A DNA stretch of 64,000 bases from Aldrovandia affinis (Eukaryota; Chordata; Actinopteri; Notacanthiformes; Halosauridae), in contig JAINUG010000196.1 in NCBI GenBank assembly GCA_029706075.1, positions 891,501 to 955,500 on the forward strand. Reading direction: 5' to 3'. The notes beneath the pieces were generated by a model that was not told where the DNA came from, did no database searches, and saw only the letters and a program-made list of their open reading frames with translations. This document shows, in pieces, positions 34,901 to 47,200 of the stretch. Each line of letters opens with the position of its first letter. Position 1 is the first letter of the stretch. Both the position numbers and the translations under genes were made by a program.

Positions 34901-37900
34901 ATATTCAAATGAAAAAGATCACCTGGCACACGAGACTTAAAAAAACTATTGAACTCCATCAAACTCCATCTCTGCGCAAGGAGAGTTAATCATTGTGAGG
35001 GTGGTCGAAATCCTGCAAAGGGTGTCAATTGATCTGGATTCCACAATTACTTTACATGTCTTTTAATGATAGTTTGAGCAGTGCTTCTTTAACTGACTTC
35101 ACCCCAAGAATCTGCTCTTATTAAATGCCTTTCATGCTATCACAATGCCTGTATTATCTGCCCATATTACATTATGTACCCTCCAAAATTATTCACACCA
35201 TTGGCAAAGATGAGCAAAGAAGGCTGTATAAAATAAACTATACAGGTAATGAGCTATATTATATGCTAAAAAAATGGAAAATTATATTATATCCTACTAA
35301 TATAATTGCTCAGAAAAAAATATTTTGTGTTACAATAAATATATTTTTTTCCCAGAAAGATATTAACATATTATAAAGATAATAACAATTATTCATGCCT
35401 GTTTTCAATACTTTGTGCACCCTCCCCTCGCAGGGATAGCAATACTGAGTCATTTTATATAGTTTTTTATGAGATTGGTGAACATATTGACCATTCTTCC
35501 ATACAGAATCTTTAAGTTCCTTAAGATCCTTTGGTCTGCACTTATGTACCTGTCCTCTTCAATTCAAACCACAAGCCATTGAAAAACTGTAATTTTGTGT
35601 ATAGTTAACCATTTCATTGTTGATTTTGAGGTATGCTTGGGATCATTTTCTTGATGAAAGATCCATTTGCAGCCAAGTTTTAGTTTCCTGGCAGAGGGAA
35701 CCAGGTTTTTGGCCCAAATCTGTTGGTTCATGATTCCATTGACCTTAACAAGAGCCTCAGGACCAGTAGATGCATAACAACCCCATAACATTAACGATCC
35801 ACCATATTTCACTGTAGGTATGATGTTATTTTTAGCATAAGCATCCTGCATCTCATGCCAAATCCACTGCTGGTGTGCATGGCCAAAAAACTCAATTGAC
35901 AATACGACCCGTTTCCAATCGGAATTACAAACTGCAGATGCTTATTTTTGTTGATTGCCCTCAATAGAGGTATTTCCCTGCCAATTCTGTGACCCTTTAA
36001 TTTTTCTTTCCTTGGATTTTCCCAAACCATCTGTATTTCTGTGCATTGGGGCAAGATGCACGTGTGTCCTCTACCAGGCAGGTTTACCACGGTTCAATTG
36101 GTTTTAAACCTCTTAATTATTGACCTAATGGTGAGAAGCGGTATCTTACATTTTTATAGATTTTTTTGTAACCATCTTCTGACTTGTGAGGGTCAACAAC
36201 CCTTTGTCTTATTTCTTATGAGCCATTTGCATATCTCCATGATGATGGATGACAAATGAATTGTACATGTGTGTTACCTCATTTTTACATCCCAGCAAAG
36301 CCATGGGAGGCCACAATACAGCTCCCTATGATTGAGATGAACTTAAAAAAGTCGATTCAGAATTATTCTTGTTGGATTTTATTGAAAATAATTATTAGGG
36401 GCGTGAAACGGTGAATAAGTGTGACATGTATCTTTATCTAGTTACTTGTTAAACAAAATATGTTTGTCTGAAAAATTGTATTAGTATAAAAGAACATATT
36501 TTTTGTTGAGCATACAACTTATTTTTTTATTCTATATAGACTTCTTTGCTCATCTTTGTCAAGGGTGTGAATACATTTGGAGGGTACTGTATAATAACAG
36601 GTACTGTGTAATATATTATATAAATATATATATATATTATATTACATAGTGGTTCTGTATGGCTTAGTAGGTAGAGCATGGCACTGCCAACGCTTAGGTT
36701 GTGGGTTGTCCCACTTGAACCACATATACTGTAAAATGTATGCATTCACTACTGTAAGCCGTTTTGGATAAAAGCATCTGCTAAAAGGCATATATACTGT
36801 ATATACCATAGAGCGCATCCAGTCTCCTGGGCTTACAGGGAATTACTCTGTTTATTATCATTAATTTCCCTGTATATTGTGATGTACAGTACATATTGAA
36901 AGCGGTCCTTTGTAGTCTCAATGAAAACTTGAAGATGAAAATGTGTTGGTTGGCTGTAATGTGAAGGCAACACTGTTTGATCATTCATTTGGAATTTAGA
37001 TGTTTTTTAAATGGTTCTTTATTTTCATTTTTTTCTCCATTCCTTAGACAATGAACAAAATGGACTTGACTTCAACAGACAGGTAAGTGCAGGGTTTGAC
37101 CAAACGTGTTCAGAACATGACAGAGTGAACGGTTTAATATTGCAGCAAATGCATTACCTTCATCAATATCAGACTGTTATCTGAATATCAAACTGTTTAC
37201 TTTATCATGTTATGAACATATTTCATTGTTGTACCAAGAATGGAAAATATAAGGAACACACTTTAATTATGCACTAGAAATATAGGCTACTGTCATTGGG
37301 CACCAATTCCGGTAATGCACTTGCAATTGGTGCAGTAAGAAGCTCCACAATCTGGAATCCAATCTTGGCCAGTGGTCAGAAGCCTCATAACTGGCTGTAG
37401 AATCACAGAAGGAGGGAGGGTTGAGTCAGCAGCGTATCCCCTCTGGCACCATGGCTACACAGCTTTGCTTGTGAGCTGCGGAGTGAAGAGAAGTGACAGC
37501 TCACAGCACATACTTTGGAGGATGGGTGTAATAGTCTGCACCCTTCTGAACTGACTGAGGATGTTCCAACAATGGAACAGGCAAACAATTATGACTAGGT
37601 ATTGCAAAGTGGGAGGACAGAGAAAAATTTGAATGAAAGGATAACAAATTAAAAACAGGAAATTAATATAAACTTATATACATGTAATAACATTTTTCTC
37701 AAAATACTGGAATATAATAAGGAATATATTGAGATATATGTAAATTCTCATTTATATTTTGTCAAAAAAAGAGATTTTACCATGTATTGGTGTATATTAC
37801 ATTTCCTTAATGAGAGATCATATTTATTCCAATGAGAATGTTCTCAGCCCAGTAGCCAGCAGTGCTACAGGAAATGCCCTTAGGGATGGGGGAGACATTT

Positions 37901-38182
37901 GCATGTTGTTTTTGCCAGAGGGAAGGAGAGAGGGAGGGAGGGAGGGGTGCGTTTGTCAAAGTTCCTGTCCTGTTTAACCGGTACAGGAACACACAATTAC
38001 CGGTATGTTAGCACAGTGACATCAGAAGAACCTAACAACAGTAAAGCACACACAAAAAACCATAAGAATTATTTTCATTTGTTTTTATGAATGTCCTATA
38101 ACTCTTCAGTTCCCCACTAATACTCTATAACCCTCCCATGTGAGCAATATTATGCAGTATACTGTATATTTAAAAATACATT

Positions 38183-38222
<40 letters not shown>

Positions 38223-41200
38223 AAATTATGTGGAAAATGTGTATATAAATAAAACACATTAAATGTACCATGGAGTATATCGTAAATGTAGCCATATATA
38301 TTTAGAACAGACTGCATATATTGCAATATTTTTTAGATACATTTTGTCTATATTGGTGTCTATTGCAAATATACAAATATTCCCTTTGAGCTGATCATAA
38401 GGTTTCTTGTTTATTTAAATGTTAGGGATTGTAAGGAGTAAAAACTTTGTGTGATATTTCAGATAAAGACAGAGGACATTGAGTCTCCACATTCTGTCAA
38501 GACATGTCACCTGACACAAGCGTCCCCCATTTCTGGGGCCCAGCTGACAGGGGTAAGGCTTCACCCTGTACTGACTCAGCAGCACCCCCTAGTGGCTCAA
38601 ACACAAAATGTCTGGATTGCTGACTGACGAGCTAAATAGGAGTAAACCAATCACAACAGCCATTAAAATGTTCAATGATCAGGTTATCTTTAATGTAATA
38701 CCATAAATGTTATTTGGTTCATTTTAGTGGTTCAGTATTCTATGATAATGGGGCAGTGGATAGCACAGCAAGAAGGTCCCGGGTTACGAATCCCGGCCGG
38801 GGCCTTTTTGTGTGGAGTTTGCATGTGGAGAATGAATGAATGAATGAATGAGTATTCTATGATAATGATAGTTTTCCTTGTTCTAAACCATTTTATTACA
38901 TTTCTAATTGTATTCTACAATGGTGGCAGTGTAGTATATTGATTAAGGAGCTGGGTTTAGTTAAAATCCTGTCGGGGTAATGGGGGCACATTCATAATAC
39001 ACCTGAGCAAGTTACTTAACTCAATTGCTTGAGTTAAACTCAACAAGTTACTTGTTGATTATTACAACAATGTAATAATCTGTGTTCTAAACATGGATTT
39101 ATTTCTTGATTGTCCTCATTGTCTTTTCTAACAACAAAGTCCCACACATCTCACAAAAATGTACCACAGGACCTTATTAAGTAATGAAGTGCTTAAAGTA
39201 CCTGTACTGTATCTTTTTAATCTTTGATTTTTTGCCTCCATCTACAGGATCTCCCCTCTCTGCACCCTCTACAACAGCTGGTACTGGTGCCTGGGTCTCA
39301 CCTCTCCTCCTCCTCGCCCTTCCTCCTCTCCCAGACACAGCCAGGACACCAAGGTGAGTTCCCACCTTCACAAATCTTCACTCACCTTCACCACAGCGAG
39401 AGAGAACATTCATATATGAATATTCAGTCCTGCAGGTATATACATGGGGCAGACAAAATAATTAATAATAATAAGTAAATGACTCATATTTTGAATGAAC
39501 TGAATCACAATTAAAAAGGTGTCTACACATGTGTTTCATATCAATGTTAATAATAATTACCAATATGTTTACTAAGATGGCTTAAAATCAACACTTTAAT
39601 ATGTGAGATTCTAAAGCAATATAAGAGATCTAACAGATTTTGAAAGAGGTCAAATAGGTGCCTGAATTGCAGGTTTGTCAGTCACAGAAATGGCTAAATT
39701 ATTTAATGTGTCAAGGGGAACAGTGATGAAAATCATGACAGTATATTCCAAACAAGGGAAAGCTGCATAAGTAAAGAGGAACAGTGGTCGTAAGTCAAAG
39801 CTCATTGACAGGGACAGACGGACACTTAACAGGACAGTTGCTAGAAACCACAAATCAGCAGCCTAAAAAATGACCACAGAACTGAATCTACACCTCTGAC
39901 CCAGTCTCAACAAAAACTGCACATCGTGAGCTTCACAAAACTGATATTTTCATGTTAGGGCTGCCATTCGGAAACCACTTGTAACCAAGGCCAATGCACA
40001 ACAATTCAAACCTGGTATAACAAGCACAAAACCTGGACTTCTGAGCAATGGAAGAAATAATATTGTCTGATGAGTAGTCTGGATGGTTTTATGTTTGGAG
40101 AAAGCAAAAGGAAGCCCTCAACCCATATTGCCTGTTCCCATCTGTTAAAGATTGTTAAAGCCATCTTTTGGGAGTCATTGGGTCCGATTATTACTCTGCA
40201 TGGTAGAATTACGGTCAAGGAATACAAAGCCACTTTAGGTGACCAGGTGCACCCTATGGTGCAAATCAAACATTGTTTCCTCAAGATGTTCCCATATTCC
40301 AAGACGACAACGCCCACATACACACTGCTAAAGGATTCAAGGGTGGTTTAATACCAGGATGAAGCCAAATACCTTACATGACCTCCCCAATCACCAGTTG
40401 TAAACATCATTGATCCTTTATGGGAAGTTCTGGAACATGTGCGGAGTACATTCTCTCCAAGAGGTGGAGGCTTTCTTTCTTGAGCAATGGTCCAATATCC
40501 CACTAGTTCAATGTTCTAAACCTTCCAAGCATTCAACAGCTTTCCAAGAAGGATTGAACCTGTTCTGAAGGCAATTCTGAAGGAATTTCTCATGGAAGAA
40601 TGATGTTGCATCCCTCCAATAGAGTTTCAGACACTTGTATAATCTATGCCAACGTGCATTGAACCTGTTCTACAGGGTTGCGATTTAAATTCATTGTAAT
40701 AATAATCATTTTAAAAAGGCACCTAATTCCCATCAACGGATGTTTCTTCAGATCTGATATTGAAAGTACCAGTGAACAGTAGCTGGTACTGTGGACTGAA
40801 GGGAATATGATTGTAGTGTTTTTCTGACTGTACAGTTTAATAATTGGCTGCCAGCTATCAGACAGCGATACTGTTGAGAGCACATTTTCTATTGTGCCAG
40901 TTGCAATCATATTTTGCTATATTGACAATCCAAGACGACCTCCCTCTTGCTTTAACCATTTTAATAAGAGCTGCCACATTTGGTTGAATGTTTCCTACTG
41001 TCATAACCCTGGCTGTCCTTCTCTTATGCAGCACTGTTGCAGCAGAACCTGATGTCTTTGCCCACGCATTCCCAGTCGGGCCTATTGCCACACCAGCCTG
41101 GATTAGCTCTTACCTCCCAGGTACATACCTTCATTCTGGGGGATATAAGGAACAATCACCCCTGGTTATCGAATGACCACAGTTATCAGCTGGACCTGTG

Positions 41201-44200
41201 TGAATGAAAATAATGAAAGGAAATAAACAATGGCAAAAAAAAGATTACACAGGCAACCACAAAATAACTACATTTTCTCAATGTAACCATTCTAAAGAGA
41301 TGTTTAATCCTCTGCAGGGTCGCTCATCTTCCACATAATTTACCATCTCATATTCTGACCATAGGGAGAGAAGGCTATATTGTTTGCAATGCATATAATT
41401 TATTTCCTCCATTTTTAACTTTCACCTACCATAACATTGACATGTTTTACATTGCCAATATTTATTGTATTCTCTCTTTTTCTACATAAACCCCCCTCAG
41501 GCAATGAGTCGGGCAGGTTTGGGGGGGTCCTCCCTAGATGGGCACCTGGATATGTCCCACCTGCAGCTCCCCAAGCACATGCCCCCCCCACAGCAGGATG
41601 AACCCAGTGACCTGGAGGAGCTGGAACAGTTTGCTAAGGCCTTCAAACAGAGACGCATCAAGCTAGGCTTCACTCAGGTACTGCTCAATGGTCATAGGTC
41701 ACTATGTTTTCTTCCTCTGATGTACAGTGTGTCACATTCAGCTGTCATTACAGAGGCATATAACCTAAAATGCCCTTATGAAACAAATAATGTGTCTAAA
41801 TATTGAGGTCAAAATCTGAGAAATATGATATGTCTGTGATATGTATATACAATATACTGCCTGTGGGCTGTGAGGTGTGTCCTACTAAAACACTGGTTTT
41901 CAGTACAGTATAGTGATGCACCTTACGGTCTGTGTTATCAAATCCTGACCGTACCAAAGCCATCTGTGACCTGTAGTCATATGTAACTGCCCACAGTGTC
42001 ACCCAGGGAGGGTTTCAGTTGGCAGTTGTTCCTGTCAATCGGGCATCTGCAGTCTGCCTGTGCCAACCTTGCATGAAGTGTATTCTTCCAGCACAATGAC
42101 TGCACAGGTCAGCTGGTGGACTGTAGAGGGGGGGTATATATATATATATACTACCGGTCAAAGGTTTTAGAACACCTAATTTATGCAGTTTCAATGTACT
42201 CTGAAATTAAAGCATAGAACAAATAAACAATTAGAGATAAAAAAATGAATCATGGAATCGTTTGGTTTAACAAAATTGAATCTAAATTTTTGACTCATCA
42301 AAGTAGCCACCTTTTGCAGATATAACAGCCGAACACACTCGTGGCATTCTTTTTACAATAGAAAACAAACATTGTTCGGAAAGTTCTTCCCAACACTGTT
42401 GCAGAAGTTCCCACAAAAGTTCTTCATTCCAAACACTTTTAAGGTAGTTCTGACATACCATCTTGCCTGACATAGGAGGTATGTTTTGGGTCATTATCTT
42501 GCTGTAGGATGAACCCCTGACCAACTAGGTGTAGACCAGAGGGTATTGCATGGCGCTGCAAAATGCTGTGGTAGTCCTTTTGGTTCAGGGTGCCAGTCAC
42601 TCTGTGCAAGTCGGCGACTCTGGATCCAGCAAAAGAGCCCCAGACCATCACGCTTCCTCCTCCATGTTTGACAGTTGGTCAAGCTTCCTCCTCCATGTTT
42701 GACACACTGAGGAACCATACTTTCACCTACTCGATGGCATACAAAAACCCTGCGTGATGAACCAAAGATTTCAAAGATTTTGATTAATCGGTCCATAACA
42801 CCTTCTTCTAGTCTTCAGTAGTCCACTGGCGGTGCTTCATGTCCCAGGCAAGCCTCTTTTTCTTATTTTGCAATCTTAACAATGGCTTTCTTACAGCTGC
42901 TCGACCTGTCAAACCTGCAGCTCAAAGTCTTCTCTTCACAGTTAAAACTTCCTTACTTCAACCAGTGTTAAGCTGTGCTTGAAGCTGTTGTCCTGTGAGC
43001 TGCCTATCACGCAAGCTGTTGACTCTCAGAAACTTGTCTTCTGATTTTGTTGTGGCTTTGGGTCTGCCAGACCTCTTCTGTGTCAGAGTTTCATCCAGTT
43101 TTCAAGTGCCTTTTGATAGTGTAGGAAACTGGGTTAAGGGTTATAATGGTCTGTCTGTCTTCCTTTGTTAATTGCCTTTTTCTCCTGTGGTTCTCTGTGG
43201 CTCAGTTGGTAGAGCACAGCATCGGCAATGCTTAGGTTGTGGGTTCAATCCCCACTGGGGCCACATATACTGAAAATGTATGCATACACTACTGTAAGTC
43301 GCTTTGGATAAAAGCGTCTGCTAAATGGTGTATATTATTCTCGACATTTTGATAGCAATATACTACTTCCTGCAGTGCAATACTGTCAAAATAATGCTTC
43401 AGAGGGTGTAGAAACACAGTCTGTTCCAACACTTCTTTTATACAGACAGGGCTTGTAAGTAATCAACAAAAGTTGGGACACCTGTAGGAATTGTTTGCAT
43501 CAACTTTCAAGGCTTAATTTACTTCCATTGCTGCAGAACAGCTGTACGTTGTTAACCCATTACTTGTTCCCTGAAAAGGGCCTTTTTTTAATAACTCTGA
43601 AACATTATTTTTCAGTTTTTGGTAACCTAAACTTTCTTTGGAACTTTTTTTTTTACCATTTACCTTTGTACCATTTCAAGTTATTCACTGGACTTGAACT
43701 GCTTCATTTCAGTAAAAACTGGAAAAATGGGGGTGTTCTAAAACTTTTGACCGGTAGTGTGTATATATACTGTATATATCAGTACAATAGTGATTCTTCA
43801 GCTTGAGATAGAGGATGAACCACATACCTTTAAATTATAAAAAAATAACCTTAAAAAATAACTATCAACCTGTTTCTGTTTACATTCATTGATAAATTCA
43901 GTTGGCTAATGTGCTCCTTAGTCCAAGCATGAGCTCAAACACACAATGCTACATTCGCAATAGTGAAATATGATAGGTTAAAATATAAAAGGTAGCTCAT
44001 TGTGGTACTATATCACGCTGCCACGCATTAAGAACGAGCTAGCTAGCAGTGCCTAGATCTGGCCAACAAATTCAGTTGGCTAATTTGCTGGCTAACTGGC
44101 TAGCCCAAGCATGAGCTCAAAACACTCAATACTACAGTCACAACAGGGAAAAGCGATTGGTTCAAATTAATTTAGTTGTGTTCATTGTTAAACACTGGCA

Positions 44201-47200
44201 AACCTAGAATGACACGGGATGCACAGTTGAGAGGCAGAAAAAGCAATAATAGACTAGTTACTGCCCAGTGCAGGCAACGTTTCAAAAAATTCAAATGTTT
44301 AATCCCAGGGTAACCCAAACCCTAACCCCTAAACCTAAGTTGAGAAAAAGTAATACTGTTACTGCCCAGTGCAGGCAACATTTTTAATCCCAGGGGGACG
44401 TGGGCTTGGCCATGGAGAAGCTGTACGGTAACGACTTCAGCCAGACCACTATCTCACGCTTCGAGGCACTCAACCTCAGCTTCAAGAACATGTGCAAACT
44501 CAAGCCCCTACTGGAGAAGTGGCTGAGTGACGCAGGTATGAGGGCATTGGCCTCCCGAAGCAGTGACGTTCCAAACCATATAAGGCAGTGGTTCCCAAAC
44601 CTTTGTTAAATTCCATCACCAGCACACCTGATTCAACTTGTTAACTACTTAATGAGTGTTGATTAGTTGAATCAGGTGCTCTGGTGGTGGAATTTATCAA
44701 ATACATGGACTGTATGGCTGGGGGTTCCTGAGGAGAGGGTTGGGAACCACTGATATAAGGGAAGGAAAAAAAGGACAAGTTATATAAACTTTTTTTAAAT
44801 TGAGGAAAGGAAAACAGCATAAACAGTGGTTGCCTGCTGATAAGAAATACAGAAAATACAATAGGAAATACAAAAACTGTTCCCCTCCAACAGAGAACTC
44901 CCCCTCAGACTCTATTGCCAGTGCTACCCCCCTCCCCACCCTGATGGAAGGATATGGAAGGAAGAGAAAGAAGAGGACGAGTATCGAGACAAACATCAGG
45001 CTCACACTGGAGAAACGTTTTATGGACGTAAGCGCTTCTTTTTATATAGGAAATGCCACATTTTGGATTATGTATTTAATATTTTACCCGTCAGCAGCCC
45101 TCACACAAGAGACAAGTGCGCTCCGTGTCCGCGTGGGTTTTTATATAGGAAATAGCTAGGCCTTCTCCTAAATTATATATTTTTTTTCAATTTTGGATTA
45201 TGTATTTAATATTTTACTAATAATTTAAATATATATGTTTTGTAATATGATCGACATTTTTAAACAAGCAACACATAGCTATCGATGTGACTGTATTAGA
45301 AATTAAACTTGACTTGGTGCACAGGGGCTAGTTTTTTATGCTTAAAGTTACCTGAGACACAATGCCATGTTGAGGAATGAGTGGTTATAGCTGTCTGGTG
45401 CAGTGTCTGTGGGTGCTCTTGGATCAGCGGTCTCAGTACAGTCTGTCTGTGTTTCGTGTTGGTGAACAGAACCCCAAGCCCAACTCGGAGGAGATCACCT
45501 TGATCTCGGAGCAGCTATCCATGGAGAAGGAGGTGGTCCGGGTGTGGTTCTGTAACCGCCGACAGAAGGAAAAGAGGATTTACTGCCCCATCTCCACGCC
45601 CCCCATGAAACCATCCAGCTACAACTCTAGACTGGTGAGGTCACTTCCTGTCGCAATAACCTACTTGGCTGACACCTGTTTGACACCTTGTGAAGGTGTT
45701 CTCCACAAAAATGTCACATCCAGATCGTGACATAGCCTTACTATTTTCATAGGAGAGTGCAATAGTGTAATTTTGTGTAACTGTCATTGAGGGTCCAGTG
45801 CCCTATAGCATTTTAGTGCATTGCACCGTTTTCAACTCAAGTTGTTTTGAACTTTGTTGGTATAGCCAGCCAACATGATTGATCAGGTTTGTCTCCCTGT
45901 CACCAGCATCCTTCATGTGGAGTGTTATGTTGTAAAATATGTATCTTTCACATCCCTACAGAGTATCTCTGGCTAGCAGCCCTTACAAGACAGATGTATG
46001 CATAGTGGTGCATCTAGCATTTGGCTTTCATAGGATTTTCATAGAACAGCCCCAAGTGCCTTTAATCCCGCTCTGAGTCAGTGACCAGTGTTTCCAATTA
46101 ATGAAATGGTTCTCATGCTATGGCTAAGGCCTGCTTCCTTTTTCAGGTCCCCACCTCCAGGTCGTTCAGTCCTCTTGCTATAAGTGGATGTGAGTATGAC
46201 TGCCACCTTCTGACTCTCTGATATTAAACCCTGACTGCAGTGGCAGGACAGCGCCTAATTGCCTGTAGCACTGGTTCATTTACATTTTACATTTTACATT
46301 TTAAGCATTTAGCAGACGCTCTTATCCAGAGCGACTTACAAGATGTGCATTAATACATGGTAAGTTCAGAATGGGTTACAAAAAAACCTAAACCAAATGT
46401 TGATACATACAAAGGAAATATACATGACAGTCTGTGCAGACCAGCTGCCCATGCCGTGACTTATGAAAGAGTGAATACTGTTTTTCAGTGTCGTCCAGCG
46501 CCTCTCCCAATAGTCCTAGTCGAGGGTCCTCACCCAGTGCTCTCTCGTCTGGCTCCAGCATGTTGACCTCACAGGGGGTCACCCCTTCTCTCAACACACC
46601 TGGGTAAGTAACCTGCCAGGCATGTAGGTAAGGGCACAGGAAGGGCAGACAAAGCAAGTAGAAAACATTCTTCTTTGGCTTAAAACCTGTACCTCAGGTT
46701 GTTCTCTGAAAATATCATTAACTTTAAATCTAGTTATTTCTTGCAACATGTGGACATGAAATAGAAGGCATGTAATTGATTTTGACTTTAGTGAAAATTT
46801 CAAGCAAAGGCCAATATGTATTTGAAAACAGACCCTCCAGAAGCATTTAGCTGCATGAATCCAGCAGGCACTAAGTCTGTGGACCTTAAAAAGTAGATTG
46901 CACTGAAACCATTGATGTGCTCAATCAAATGTTTCCCTGTGGTCTATTTTTGTGTACAACCACCTTAGTTGTTTTTTTTAACAACTACAGTGAGTTCCCA
47001 CAGCAGACTCCACTTTGATTCAGTTTCTTACCCTCAGTGTTCTATCAGTAGAACCATAAACAAGGATTTCAGCTACTTGTGAAATGTAAGCTCTCACCCA
47101 AACAATCACCATAGGTGTTTTTTTGTCTGACCCAACCTTTTAGAATCAACAGAATTTAAGCATCAGAAATAATTGGTATTTTGAATATGTGATTCATGCT

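Noticed and set aside
34536-34962. Overlapping open frames of 67-107 codons
   Set aside because: Open on both strands, no recognisable domain; better explained as a complex non-coding element.
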